Source: Clostridiales bacterium PH28_bin88 (GTDB taxonomy: Bacteria; Bacillota; PH28-bin88). Taken from it: DNA of 44,146 nt. The notes below the pieces were generated by a model. The model was not told the origin of the DNA and made no database searches. It saw nothing but the letters and a program-made list of their open reading frames with translations. The translations under genes and the position numbers were made by a program. Numbering within the stretch: position 1 is the stretch's first letter; each line of letters opens with the position of its first letter. Below, in pieces: positions 29,195-37,689 of the stretch. The DNA lies in assembly GCA_000987045.1 (NCBI GenBank), contig LAKY01000024.1, forward strand, positions 30,409 through 74,554, in the 5' to 3' direction.

Positions 29195-31069
29195 ATGATC
29201 GTATTGCAGGCCCATGGGTTGGCAAAGAATTTTGGGGAAATAAGTATCTTCGGCGGGGTCAGCTTCCACCTGGAGCAGGGAGAAAGGGTGGGACTTGTAG
29301 GGCCCAACGGGGTGGGTAAGTCTACCCTGTTGAGGTGCCTGACCGGTGAACTCATGCCGGACAGCGGTCAGGTAACCCTGGCCCCGGGTACCCGCCTGGG
29401 CTACCTGGCTCAGGGTGCGGAGCTGCCGGAGGGTACCACCGTATGGGAAACCATGCTGCTGGAGTTTGACGACCTCCTGAGAATGAAACAGCAGATCGCC
29501 CGGCTGGAGCAGGAAATGGCCCGTCCTGAAGTCTACAACGATGCACGGGCACTGAAGCAGGTCATGTCCGGCTACAGTTCTCTCTCCACCCAATACGAGT
29601 ACGCGGGAGGATACACCTTTGACTCTCGCATTAAGGCAGTGTTGGGAGGCCTGGGTTTCCCGGAGGCAGACCTATCCCGCCCGGTAAGTTCTTTTAGCGG
29701 GGGGCAAAAAACCAGGCTGGCCCTCGGGCGAATGCTTTTGCGGCAACCGGAGGTGTTACTGCTGGATGAACCGACCAACTTCCTGGACATGGCTGCGGTG
29801 GAATGGTTGGAAGGCTTCCTGCAGCAGTACCCGGGAGCGGTGCTGGTGGTCTCCCATGACCGTTATTTTCTCGATCAGGTAATTATCAGGATTCTTGACC
29901 TTCAGGGAGGGCGGCTGGTCTCCTACCCGGGCAACTATTCCCAATTCCTGCTGCAAAAGGCCAAACAGGAAGCAACACTGGCGAAGGAGTACGCCAGGCA
30001 GCAGGCTACCATCCGGCGGCTGGAGGAATATGTCCGCCGCAATCATGCCGGGCAGAACGCCAAACAAGCCAAAAGCCGGGAAAACAGGCTGCAAAGAATG
30101 GAGCGGCTGGAAAAACCCCAGTATAGCCGGTGGTTCAGTTTTCAACTAACACCCCTGGCTCCCAGCGCGGACAAGGTGATCACCGCCGTGGGCCTGGTCG
30201 CGGGGTATAACGGCAAACCCGTTTTAAACGAAGTGAACCTGGAAGTGATGCGGGGGGAACGGGTAGCCCTGTTGGGGAGTAACGGCAGCGGTAAAACCAC
30301 CCTTCTAAAGGTGCTGCTAGGCATTCTCGTCCCGGCCTCCGGGGAGGTCAAACCTGGCGCCCGGGTTCGCACGGGGTACTTCGCCCAGGAACACGAGACC
30401 CTGAACAGGACCCGCACGGTCCTGGAGGAATTGAAGGCAGAATACCCGATGCCAGACGAGCGAGCCCGGTCGTTACTCGGGCAGTTTAGGTTCTCAGGTG
30501 ACGATGTTTTTAAGCTGGTAGGCCAGTTGAGCGGCGGCGAGCGGAGCCGTTTGCTGCTGGCCAAACTGTGCCTTTCCGGGGCCAACTTTCTGGTACTGGA
30601 CGAGCCCACCAACCACCTGGACATTCAGGCCCGCGAAGTGCTGGAGGACGTGCTGGACGAATTCCCCGGCACCATTCTCTTCGTTTCCCACGACCGGTAT
30701 TTTTTGAATCGCCTTGCTGACCGCATCGTTGATTTGCAGGATGGGGAGCTTGTGGAGTACCCCGGCAACTACGATTACTATCGCTGGAAGAAGGCCCAAC
30801 AGGCTGAATCAAGTGTTCCCGGGGAAGCGGCGGCCCGTCCCTCCCGGTCCAAGAAGGCTGTAAAAACCACCGGCCCTTCCCTGGAACAGGTGGAAGATCT
30901 CATTCAACAACTGGAAGAAGAGTTGTCCCTGCTGACCGGGAAACTGGGAACTCCCGAAAGCTATACTTCCGGAGAGGACATCCAGTCTATCACCGCCCGG
31001 TATGAGGAGGTATCCCGTGAACTGGCCAGGCTCTACACCCAGTGGGAAGCTATAGTGGAAATAATGTAA
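29195..31069 (+). CDS. ABC-F family ATPase (Uup/YdiF type)
   Basis: A soluble protein of 624 residues with two ATP-binding domains and no membrane part. ABC-F proteins act on the ribosome, as translation factors or antibiotic protectors. Domain 1 has Walker A GPNGVGKST, signature SSFSGGQ and Walker B VLLLDEPTNFLD. The linker (about 245-320) is basic and helical. Domain 2 has GSNGSGKTT, signature QLSGGER and LVLDEPTNHLD. A C-terminal coiled coil (about 555-620) is typical of the Uup/YdiF group. The start ATG at 29195 begins MIVLQAHGLAKNFG; a TTG at 29168 would add nine residues but lies in the leader. The gene stands alone behind a long structured leader. A housekeeping role is more likely than drug resistance by architecture. 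Confidence 0.92.
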   Translation: MIVLQAHGLAKNFGEISIFGGVSFHLEQGERVGLVGPNGVGKSTLLRCLTGELMPDSGQVTLAPGTRLGYLAQGAELPEGTTVWETMLLEFDDLLRMKQQIARLEQEMARPEVYNDARALKQVMSGYSSLSTQYEYAGGYTFDSRIKAVLGGLGFPEADLSRPVSSFSGGQKTRLALGRMLLRQPEVLLLDEPTNFLDMAAVEWLEGFLQQYPGAVLVVSHDRYFLDQVIIRILDLQGGRLVSYPGNYSQFLLQKAKQEATLAKEYARQQATIRRLEEYVRRNHAGQNAKQAKSRENRLQRMERLEKPQYSRWFSFQLTPLAPSADKVITAVGLVAGYNGKPVLNEVNLEVMRGERVALLGSNGSGKTTLLKVLLGILVPASGEVKPGARVRTGYFAQEHETLNRTRTVLEELKAEYPMPDERARSLLGQFRFSGDDVFKLVGQLSGGERSRLLLAKLCLSGANFLVLDEPTNHLDIQAREVLEDVLDEFPGTILFVSHDRYFLNRLADRIVDLQDGELVEYPGNYDYYRWKKAQQAESSVPGEAAARPSRSKKAVKTTGPSLEQVEDLIQQLEEELSLLTGKLGTPESYTSGEDIQSITARYEEVSRELARLYTQWEAIVEIM

Positions 31070-31100
31070 TGACAGCCACTCCCCGGGGGGAACCTACCGA

Positions 31101-31880
31101 TCATTTGTACCTCTGGTGGGTGACAGCATATGAGGAAATAAACTCCTGTCCCTCAACCGAGGATGGGTCTACAAAAGAGTAGCCCAGGCGCCGCAGTTCA
31201 TCTATCAAGAGTGGTAGGGCCTCCACCGTGGTAGTGCGGTCGTGGGAGTTATCTGGGTCGCCGTCGTGAAGCAGCAATACCAGGTTGTCCTTCCCCTTGA
31301 CCCGGAAGGTCAGATAGTCCACCAGGGCAGCAGGTTCTTTAATCCGCTCCTTTTCCAGCCCGGCGTCCCACATCACTACTACCTTACCCGCCTGTTGCAG
31401 GGTAAGGTAGTTCCGCTCAGTATAGAATCCCCGGGGCGGGCGGAACCAGCGGAGGTTTTCACCGGTGATCTCAGCCACAATAGAGTCGGTGCGCCGTACC
31501 TCTTCCAAAACCTCGCCCGGCGTTTTCCCGTTAATGCTGGCATGGGTAAAGGTATGGTTGCCCAGGGTATGGCCGCCAGCCAAGATATCCCGCAACAATT
31601 CCGGGTGGGCTTCTACCTGTTTCCCCACCACAAAAAAGACCGCCTTGGCGCCCTGCTGGCGTAGGACTGATAATACCTGCGGCGTGTAGCGGGGATCAGG
31701 GCCATCGTCAAAGGTGAGCAACACGTACCTGGTTGTGGAAACGGGTTGCCCCGCCCCGGGATGGAGTTGAAAAGCACCGGCTACCAATATAGTTGCCGAC
31801 AAAACCAGCAAAACGATAGCGCCTTTTAACAGGGTTGTCCTCTCCCTTCCGGCCGTAAAATTCGGTATAGGGAAAGACAA
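31101..31880 (-). CDS. Polysaccharide deacetylase, membrane-anchored
   Basis: 259 residues of the CE4 family that removes acetyl groups from wall glycans. One hydrophobic segment (about 19-37) anchors the domain outside. The CE4 motifs follow in order: LTFDDGPDPRYT (motif 1, catalytic Asp and metal Asp), GNHTFTHASI (motif 2, metal His pair), RWFRPPRGFY (motif 3), VVMWDAG (motif 4) and LLLHDGD (motif 5). All key residues are present, so the enzyme should be active. The likely substrate is peptidoglycan or spore-cortex glycan; nothing in the sequence decides this. It is convergent with the ABC-F gene (31 bases between) and divergent from the next deacetylase. Confidence 0.92.
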   Translation of the reverse strand: MSFPIPNFTAGRERTTLLKGAIVLLVLSATILVAGAFQLHPGAGQPVSTTRYVLLTFDDGPDPRYTPQVLSVLRQQGAKAVFFVVGKQVEAHPELLRDILAGGHTLGNHTFTHASINGKTPGEVLEEVRRTDSIVAEITGENLRWFRPPRGFYTERNYLTLQQAGKVVVMWDAGLEKERIKEPAALVDYLTFRVKGKDNLVLLLHDGDPDNSHDRTTTVEALPLLIDELRRLGYSFVDPSSVEGQEFISSYAVTHQRYK

Positions 31881-31944
31881 CCCTTTAGTTAATTATTTCC
31901 ATCAAAACTGTGGTAAACGGTAAGTCCCGGCATATGCATATTAG

Positions 31945-31993
31945 CAGAACAAAACCACTTCATGCCTTGCGGCATTCCGCGGTTGTTGTTCTG
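31945..31993. other. Long imperfect hairpin between two divergent deacetylase genes
   Basis: CAGAACAA (31945-31952) pairs with TTGTTCTG (31986-31993), AACC with GGTT, and the inner ATGCC (31962-31966) with GGCAT (31971-31975) around TTGC. This makes a nearly continuous hairpin of about 17 bp. It lies 65 bases from either start codon and could be an operator or a structured leader for one of them. Confidence 0.45.
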
Positions 31994-32057
31994 TTCTTAG
32001 GAAATTACCCACAAAGCATAATTTCTTAAACGTCAGGGAAAGCCGGGGTGAGGATCG

Positions 32058-33071
32058 TTGCTTGGGATTCATCAGGTACAAGGGGCGCCCGCATGGGTGC
32101 CCGGCCTGTTCCGTACTGTACCCAGGTTCCAGCAAGCCAGCCAACTGTTAATGGTGTGGTTATTGCTGGCGGCCAACTACTTTGGAACCAATTGGGCAAG
32201 AGAAAGGGTTATTGAATACCCGGCTGCGGATAACGCGCAGGTGCCCACGGCCTACATCCAGCAACTGGATCCAGGAGAGGTCTTTGTTGATAATGAGGTA
32301 GCTTCAGATCCCGGTACATTACAGCAAGAAGCGAAGCCTCCTGAAGCCGAAATAACGCAACCGAGCGGGCCTCCGCCGGTACTCAGTTCGGTTCCTAACG
32401 CCTCCGGCAGCATCGCCTTAACTTTTGACGACGGGCCGTATCCCTATTGGACAGAAATGTATTTAAAAATACTGGAGGTTTACCAGGCGCCCGCCAGCTT
32501 CTTTGTCACCGGGCGGCAATCAGAAGCCTACCCCGCCCTGCTGCAGCAGATAGTCGCCGCGGGACACGAGGTAGGCAACCACTCATACGCCCACTCACTG
32601 ATGGGGAAGCAACCGGCAGAGAAAGTCACGAGCGATCTCCGGTCCAGCACAGAGGTTATTGAGAAGATCACCGGCCAAACGGTGCGGTATTTCCGCCCGC
32701 CATACGGCGACTACGACCGGCAGGTGGTAGACCTGGCTTGGCGGGAGGGGCAGCGCACCGTTACCTGGAACGTGGACCCCCGGGACTGGGAAGGTCCGGG
32801 CTATAACGAACTGGCTAGCAAAGTGGTAGAAAGAGCCCGGAGCGGGGACATTATCCTTTTGCACGAAGGTAAAAAGGAAACCCTTAACGCCATGGGGATC
32901 ATCATCAATGGCCTCAGGGAAAAAGGATTCCGGCTAGTCACTGTGTCGGAACTGGTAGCTGCCGGCGAGACGGCCAACAAGCCTGGTAAGCCGCAGACCC
33001 CGTCCCAGGCAATGTCTTCCCGACCGATCCCGGGTAACAGCGCAGTTAAGAGCAGGTCCCTTATCTTATGA
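32058..33071 (+). CDS. Polysaccharide deacetylase with long linker (CE4)
   Basis: 337 residues with all CE4 motifs: LTFDDGPYPYWT (motif 1, about 120), GNHSYAHSLM (motif 2), YFRPPYGDYD (motif 3), WNVDPRDWEGPG (motif 4) and IILLHEG (motif 5). An N-terminal hydrophobic stretch (QLLMVWLLLAANYF, about 29-42) serves as signal or anchor and a Pro/Glu-rich linker (about 75-112) spaces the domain from the membrane. The DPRDW form of motif 4 is the one seen in peptidoglycan deacetylases of spore formers. The TTG at 32058 has GGTGAGG close upstream; the spacing is short and an internal start cannot be excluded. It is divergent from the deacetylase at 31101-31880. The tail after 300 is low-complexity Pro/Ser. 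Confidence 0.9.
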   Translation: MLGIHQVQGAPAWVPGLFRTVPRFQQASQLLMVWLLLAANYFGTNWARERVIEYPAADNAQVPTAYIQQLDPGEVFVDNEVASDPGTLQQEAKPPEAEITQPSGPPPVLSSVPNASGSIALTFDDGPYPYWTEMYLKILEVYQAPASFFVTGRQSEAYPALLQQIVAAGHEVGNHSYAHSLMGKQPAEKVTSDLRSSTEVIEKITGQTVRYFRPPYGDYDRQVVDLAWREGQRTVTWNVDPRDWEGPGYNELASKVVERARSGDIILLHEGKKETLNAMGIIINGLREKGFRLVTVSELVAAGETANKPGKPQTPSQAMSSRPIPGNSAVKSRSLIL

Positions 33072-33125
33072 AATGTCCGCCTGGCAGGAGATCTAAGAGT
33101 ACCTGGCTGGGGTAGGTGAGATTTT

Positions 33126-33428
33126 TCACGCGTTACCCAGTTCACCAAGCTTCTTTTCCCAATACGCCAGCTTCTGTTCCATGTCGCTGATTAGTTTTTG
33201 GTCCACCAGGGTGTTGAACCCCTGTTCCGCCTTATCCCTGGCATCTTGCAGGCGACCCCTGTAAACCTCCATAGCCCGCAGGTAAATTCCCCGGGCATAA
33301 GCCGCCCGCTCCCGCTCATGGGGCCATGGAGCCTTCTGCCATTCCCGGATCACCGCCTTGAGTATGTCGAAAAACATGTCCCCCTCGGTATGCAAGTCGA
33401 TCGTCAGGTCCAGATCAGCCCTCGCCAC
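33126..33428 (-). CDS. Hypothetical helical protein, about 100 residues
   Basis: I do not recognise the family. The start is the GTG at 33428, with AAAGGAGGAGG 5 nt upstream; longer readings place that site inside the gene. The N-terminus is acidic (ARADLDLTIDLHTEGDMFFD) and the rest is almost entirely helical and charged (REWQKAPWPHERERAAYARG to ISDMEQKLAYWEKKLGELG), suggesting a coiled-coil or helical bundle. No signal peptide or membrane segment is seen. It is convergent with the deacetylase before it. The plus-strand minC gene begins about 240 bases beyond its start, in a gap with no other gene. Confidence 0.65.
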   Translation of the reverse strand: MARADLDLTIDLHTEGDMFFDILKAVIREWQKAPWPHERERAAYARGIYLRAMEVYRGRLQDARDKAEQGFNTLVDQKLISDMEQKLAYWEKKLGELGNA

Positions 33429-33666
33429 CAGCGCCTCCTCCTTTCTTACACCTAAATTATGCATCCACCAGCCTGAGTATCCGTCAATCTAATTATTCAT
33501 CTTATTTACCTCGATCCCTTCCACCTAAGTCCTAAAACACACAAAAATGTCGACCGAATTCTTCTGGTGGAATTTTTTTGGAGATAATGTGTTAATGTGC
33601 AGGAATCAGGTCAGGTGATGACGAATCCTGTAGTGGCAACAAATGGATCAAGGAGGCTGCCGTCCC

Positions 33667-34377
33667 ATGGCCGAAGAAGCGATTAGTATCAAAGGGACCC
33701 GGCACGGGTTGGTGATCCAGCTGGACCCGGACAAAGACTTTGCCCAAATCAAGGAAGGCCTGCGAAAAAAGATAGAATCAGCCAGAGGATTCTTCACAGG
33801 AGCAGAGTTTTCGTTTCAAGAAAATGTGCGTAATACCCTCTCCGGGGCCCAGCGGCATGAATTGGAAACCCTTTGCCTGGAATTCGGCCTGGTTCCCCAG
33901 CAGGAAGTTGGGCCAAAGAGAGCCTACCGAAACAGTAAATCGGGTGCTGCCGGCGAGTATCCGGGATTAATACCCACCAATGGCCTCCTGCCGGAAGAGG
34001 ACGGCATTCCCTGCCTGCTGTTGGACCAAAGCATGCGCTCCGGCCAGCGTGTGGAGTACCAGGGTCACATTACTGTGATGGGTGATGTCAACCCCGGAGC
34101 TGAGGTAGTGGCCACCGGCCACATCCTGGTGATGGGCAACCTGCGGGGTATCGCTCATGCCGGGGCTTCCGGCGACGCCGGGGCGACCATTGTGGCCTAT
34201 CACCTGGCCCCTAAACAGCTACGCATCGCCGGGGTGGTGGCCAGATCATCCGAGCAGAAACGGACCGGAGAACCCTTCCCCGAGGCGGCAAGCATCCGCC
34301 AGGGTAGGATTGTGGTGGAACCTTTTATCACGAAGACGGACCGTCCTCCCGGCAAGAAAACCCACGTTAGAGCCTAA
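33667..34377 (+). CDS. minC: Septum site-determining protein MinC
   Basis: Inhibits FtsZ assembly away from mid-cell. 236 residues from the ATG at 33667, with AAGGAGG 10 nt upstream; the ATG at 33643 has no ribosome site. The N-terminal domain (about 5-85; ISIKGTRHGLVIQLDP) is followed by a linker and the C-terminal beta-helix (about 125-225) with RSGQRVEYQGHITVMGDVNP, GAEVVATGHILVMGNLRG and HAGASGD. The usual partner minD does not follow; the next gene is on the other strand behind a terminator. MinD, which carries MinC to the membrane, must be encoded elsewhere. No MinE or DivIVA is in the window. Confidence 0.92.
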   Translation: MAEEAISIKGTRHGLVIQLDPDKDFAQIKEGLRKKIESARGFFTGAEFSFQENVRNTLSGAQRHELETLCLEFGLVPQQEVGPKRAYRNSKSGAAGEYPGLIPTNGLLPEEDGIPCLLLDQSMRSGQRVEYQGHITVMGDVNPGAEVVATGHILVMGNLRGIAHAGASGDAGATIVAYHLAPKQLRIAGVVARSSEQKRTGEPFPEAASIRQGRIVVEPFITKTDRPPGKKTHVRA

Positions 34378-34395
34378 ATCGCATCAAAAGTAAAA

Positions 34396-34423
34396 AGCAC
34401 ACCCCAAAGGGTATGCTTTTTTT
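34396..34423. terminator. Bidirectional terminator between minC and the carboxyltransferase gene
   Basis: AGCA-c-ACCC pairs with GGGT-a-TGCT (one mismatch) around CAAA, with TTTTTTT on the plus side and TTTTTA on the minus side. It lies between the two converging stop codons. Confidence 0.85.
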
Positions 34424-34426
34424 GAT

Positions 34427-35842
34427 CTACACAGGATAGTAGGGGACGTCACCGCGTTGGGGACCGGCCTGGGCCAGATTGAAATCCACCCTGGTGCGGG
34501 CGGCCATGCGCTCCTCCAGGAACTTCTGGGTGACGGCGGGGAAGAGGGCGTAGGAGAGGATGTCCTCCTCCTTTTCCATGTAGGCCGCAATCTCCTGTTT
34601 TGCTTGAGCCAGTTGGGGCTCCAGCAGGTCTGCCGGGCGGCAGGTGATCGGTTCCTCGTTTCCGATAATCTTCCTGCGCACATCCTCGTTGACCGGCGCC
34701 GGCGGCTGGCCGTACAGGCCGCGCATGTATGCCTTCACCTCGTTGGTCACCATCTTATACCGCTCCCCGATAACCACGTTCAGCACCGCTTGAGCACCTA
34801 CAATCTGGCTGGAGGGGGTTACCAGCGGGGGAAAGCCGAAATCCTCCCGCACCCGTGGCACCTCCGCCAGCACCTGCGGCAGCTTATCCAGGGCGTTCTG
34901 CTGGGCCAACTGGGAGATAAAGTTGGAAATCATCCCCCCGGGGATCTGGTAGCGAAGCACATTGACATCCACTGCGTTGCCGGCAACGTCAAAAGCGGCG
35001 TACTTCTTCCTCACTTCCCGGAAGTACTCTGCAATCTCCGAAAGAAGCCCTATGTCCAGCCCGGTGTCAAAGGGCGTCCCTTCCAGAGATGCGACCAGGG
35101 TTTCCGTGGCCGGTTGGGAGGTCCCCATGGACATGGAAGAGATTGCGGTGTCTACTGCGTCCACGCCGGCTTCGATAGCCTTCAGGTAGGACATGGAGGC
35201 CATGCCGCTCGTATAGTGGCAGTGGAGCTGAATAGGAATAGCCAGTTCGCCTTTCAAGCGCTCGACCAATTCGTAAGCCGCGGTAGGGGTAATGATCCCC
35301 GCCATATCTTTAATGCAAAGAGAATCCGCACCAAGGCTCTGCAGTTCCCTGGCCTTGCTCACATAGTGGTCATAGTCGTGGAAAGGGCTGATGGTGTAGG
35401 AGACGGTGGCCTGTACGTGGGCCCCTTCGTTTTTGGCCACCGCAATGGCCTTTTCCATGTTGCGGATGTCGTTGAGGGCGTCAAAGATCCGCAAAATATC
35501 GATGCCGTTAGCTACCGCCTTCTTGACAAACTCCTCTACCACGTCGTCGGCATAGTGCTTGTAGCCAACCAGGTTCTGCCCCCTGAGCAACATCTGCAGC
35601 CGGGTTTTTTTGAAGTGCCGCCGCAATACCCGCAGCCGCTCCCAGGGGTCCTCATTAAGGAACCGCATGCAGGTATCGAATGTAGCACCACCCCAAACCT
35701 CCAGGGAATGAAAACCCACCGCATCCATCTTTTCAGCAATGGGAAGCATATCCTCTGTATGCATCCTGGTGGCTAGCAGTGACTGGTGACCGTCCCTGAG
35801 AGTGGTGTCGGTAACTTTGACTTTTTGCCTGGTGGGCGCCAA
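34427..35842 (-). CDS. Oxaloacetate decarboxylase alpha / pyruvate carboxylase subunit B, without biotin domain
   Basis: Carboxyltransferase that moves CO2 between carboxybiotin and pyruvate/oxaloacetate. The 471 residues cover the TIM-barrel (TDTTLRDGHQSLLATRM at about 11-27 with the metal-binding Asp; VWGGATFDTC; LRIFDALNDIRNM; CIKDMAGIITP; LHCHYTSGMA with the metal His pair) and the conserved carboxylase domain to about 450. The sequence ends DVPYYPV, with no biotinyl AMKM motif, so a separate carrier protein is needed; none is encoded here. Such split enzymes are common in Clostridia, where they serve anaplerosis or propionate pathways. The start is a TTG, with GGAGG 10 nt upstream. The nearby pyk and FAH genes fit a C3/C4 acid metabolism neighbourhood, which is inference. 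Confidence 0.92.
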   Translation of the reverse strand: MAPTRQKVKVTDTTLRDGHQSLLATRMHTEDMLPIAEKMDAVGFHSLEVWGGATFDTCMRFLNEDPWERLRVLRRHFKKTRLQMLLRGQNLVGYKHYADDVVEEFVKKAVANGIDILRIFDALNDIRNMEKAIAVAKNEGAHVQATVSYTISPFHDYDHYVSKARELQSLGADSLCIKDMAGIITPTAAYELVERLKGELAIPIQLHCHYTSGMASMSYLKAIEAGVDAVDTAISSMSMGTSQPATETLVASLEGTPFDTGLDIGLLSEIAEYFREVRKKYAAFDVAGNAVDVNVLRYQIPGGMISNFISQLAQQNALDKLPQVLAEVPRVREDFGFPPLVTPSSQIVGAQAVLNVVIGERYKMVTNEVKAYMRGLYGQPPAPVNEDVRRKIIGNEEPITCRPADLLEPQLAQAKQEIAAYMEKEEDILSYALFPAVTQKFLEERMAARTRVDFNLAQAGPQRGDVPYYPV

Positions 35843-35978
35843 TTATCAGTAACCTCCTTGTTTTCTGCTTAGTTGGGGAAAAATATAGCTTAACTTATTC
35901 GGTAGGTATCATTAATGTTCCTGCTTCGTTTTGTCCGAATTCGCAAGAATACAGCATACATTTTAGTTTACCCTTCCG

Positions 35979-36010
35979 AAAAAAAGACCAATGGCGAGTG
36001 CCCATCGGTC
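35979..36010 (-). terminator. Rho-independent terminator after the LUD-domain gene
   Basis: On the minus strand GACCGATGG and CCATTGGTC form a stem (one mismatch) around about 7 nt, followed by TTTTTTTC. It lies about 25 bases beyond the stop at 36035. The 136 bases on to the carboxyltransferase gene hold no gene. Confidence 0.82.
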
Positions 36011-36034
36011 TCTGTACTTTCCCGTCCACATCGC

Positions 36035-36694
36035 CTAAAAACCCAGTTCCTCTCCTACCACGATTACATTAAAGTCACCCGAGAAGTTACCCTTGTCCCT
36101 GGGCCTGCGATGTAAAATTACCGTAACGTTGCAGATCCTTTCCGCGCTATTGCAGTCCGTACACTTCCCCGTCTTGGTGCATGGAGTATCCCGCTTAAGG
36201 CGGGCAGCATTCATCACCGCGGCTACCTGCTGGCTGCGTTCGATCCCGGCTGCCACGTCCTTCACAATTTTGTTGACCCCTACTACCACAATGACCTTTT
36301 TGGGCCCGAAAATAGTGGCGCTTACGCGGTTGCCCGCACCGTCGATGTTGACCAGTTCCCCGCTCATGGTCACGGCGTTGGAACTGGTGAGAAAAACTTC
36401 ACTGACCACCTGTTCTCGACGGATTAGGAGCGTCTCCGGGTGAGACAGCCCTGGCTGCCAGTGGTCCAGTACCTCGCAGCCCCGCTCCCTGAGACTCTCC
36501 AGGAGACCCAACTCGCGAATGGTTACCGACCCGCCGCAGCCCACCCGCGCACCCGCCGGGATTAGGCTCAACACCTTTTCCTTGGCGTCTTCCAGCCCCG
36601 GAACGTAATGGGCTTCGTACCCGGCCTTGTTAAGAGCAGATACCACTGCCTGTGCCCGTAAATCCTTCCCCTTTTGCTTCATGACCTGCCACAT
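36035..36694 (-). CDS. LUD-domain protein (DUF162, LutC/YkgG-like)
   Basis: 219 residues of the LUD family, whose members include LutC and LutB of lactate oxidation. The N-terminal helix MWQVMKQKGKDLRAQAVVSA, the glycine-rich loop AGARVGCGGSVTIRELGLLE, LTSSNAVTMSGELVNIDGAG and KVIVVVGVNKIVKDVAAGIE are the family core. A C-terminal CTKTGKCTDCNSAERIC cluster holds four cysteines, seen in many anaerobe members and perhaps binding metal. The ATG at 36694 has GGGAGGG 5 nt upstream. LutA and LutB are not adjacent, so lactate use is not shown. The gene has its own terminator and stands between the carboxyltransferase and FAH genes on the same strand. Confidence 0.87.
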   Translation of the reverse strand: MWQVMKQKGKDLRAQAVVSALNKAGYEAHYVPGLEDAKEKVLSLIPAGARVGCGGSVTIRELGLLESLRERGCEVLDHWQPGLSHPETLLIRREQVVSEVFLTSSNAVTMSGELVNIDGAGNRVSATIFGPKKVIVVVGVNKIVKDVAAGIERSQQVAAVMNAARLKRDTPCTKTGKCTDCNSAERICNVTVILHRRPRDKGNFSGDFNVIVVGEELGF

Positions 36695-36751
36695 GTCTTC
36701 CCTCCCCCTTTCCCTTATACTATACTAAAACATTTCCAGGATTAAATCAAT

Positions 36752-37609
36752 TTAGGGCCTGACTACTTTGTTTCGGAGCACGCCAAACGCCGGCACGTCA
36801 ATCCGGCATTCTACCAAATCTCCGTCCTCAATGGGTACAGCCCCGGGCGTGCCACTGGAAATGATGTCCCCAGGGTAAAAAGTCATTACTTTGGAATGAA
36901 AGCTAACCAGGAAGTCAGGAGAAAAGGTCATGTGGTCAATAGTATTGGTTGCCTTGACTTCACCGTTCAAGACTGTGGAAACCCGTACCGGTCCCAGATC
37001 CCGGGGAAGCTCGTCCACAGTAGTCACCCATGGGCCGAAGCTGAAAAAGGTGTCGAAGCTCTTGGCCCTGGTTAAAAACCGGGGATTTTTCCGAAGGATA
37101 TCTTCCGCGGTCATGTCAATGATGGTAGTATAACCGAAGAGGACATCCCGGGCGCCGGCCTCCTCTACATTCTTGCACACCTTGCCAAAAACCAGGCCCA
37201 ACTCCGCTTCAGCAGTGACCCGCCGCGACTGGAGCGGTAAAATGATGGAATCACCAGGGCCTATAATGGTTGTGTGCGGTTTCATGAAACTGGCCGGTTC
37301 ATCTGTGGGCGATTTCTCGTTCAGGTCGGCGGCGTGCTCCTGGTAGTTCAGGCCGATCCCCCAAAGCTTGCGGGGATTGCGGTAAGGCGGACGAAATTCC
37401 ACTTCTTCCTCTGCCATGACGGCAAAGGCACCGCCGGTTTCAATGGTTTCCTTCAGGTGGGCCAGGCGGTCCGCCTCAATAAAGGCCAGCAACTCTGTAG
37501 GGAAATCCGCCTCCGCCACCCGGTTGACCTCTGCCAACGGGAGAACCCCACCGTTAAATCCGACCGCTGCCTGTTCACGTCCTTGATAGAAAATGGTACA
37601 AAAACGCAT
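36752..37609 (-). CDS. Fumarylacetoacetate hydrolase-family protein
   Basis: A 285-residue enzyme of the FAH superfamily, which cleaves or decarboxylates beta-keto acids such as acylpyruvates or oxaloacetate in the cytoplasm. The N-terminal part (1-75) is variable. The catalytic domain holds KLWGIGLNYQEHAADLNEK, PASFMKPHTTIIGPGDSI, the metal-binding AEAELGLVFGK (E-x-E) with a later Asp in GYTTIIDMTAEDI, and KSFDTFFSFGPWV followed by MTFYPGDIISSGTPGAV. All features of an active enzyme are visible. The substrate cannot be read from the sequence; oxaloacetate tautomerase/decarboxylase is a possible role given the neighbouring PycB/OadA and pyruvate kinase genes. The gene follows the pyk terminator by about 80 bases. 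Confidence 0.9.
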   Translation of the reverse strand: MRFCTIFYQGREQAAVGFNGGVLPLAEVNRVAEADFPTELLAFIEADRLAHLKETIETGGAFAVMAEEEVEFRPPYRNPRKLWGIGLNYQEHAADLNEKSPTDEPASFMKPHTTIIGPGDSIILPLQSRRVTAEAELGLVFGKVCKNVEEAGARDVLFGYTTIIDMTAEDILRKNPRFLTRAKSFDTFFSFGPWVTTVDELPRDLGPVRVSTVLNGEVKATNTIDHMTFSPDFLVSFHSKVMTFYPGDIISSGTPGAVPIEDGDLVECRIDVPAFGVLRNKVVRP

Positions 37610-37689
37610 CCCCCCAAAACCTCCTTATTGGTTAAACTGCATTTACGACGCAAAGGTCTTATCGGGACAAATGAGAAAAGAAAAGACCT

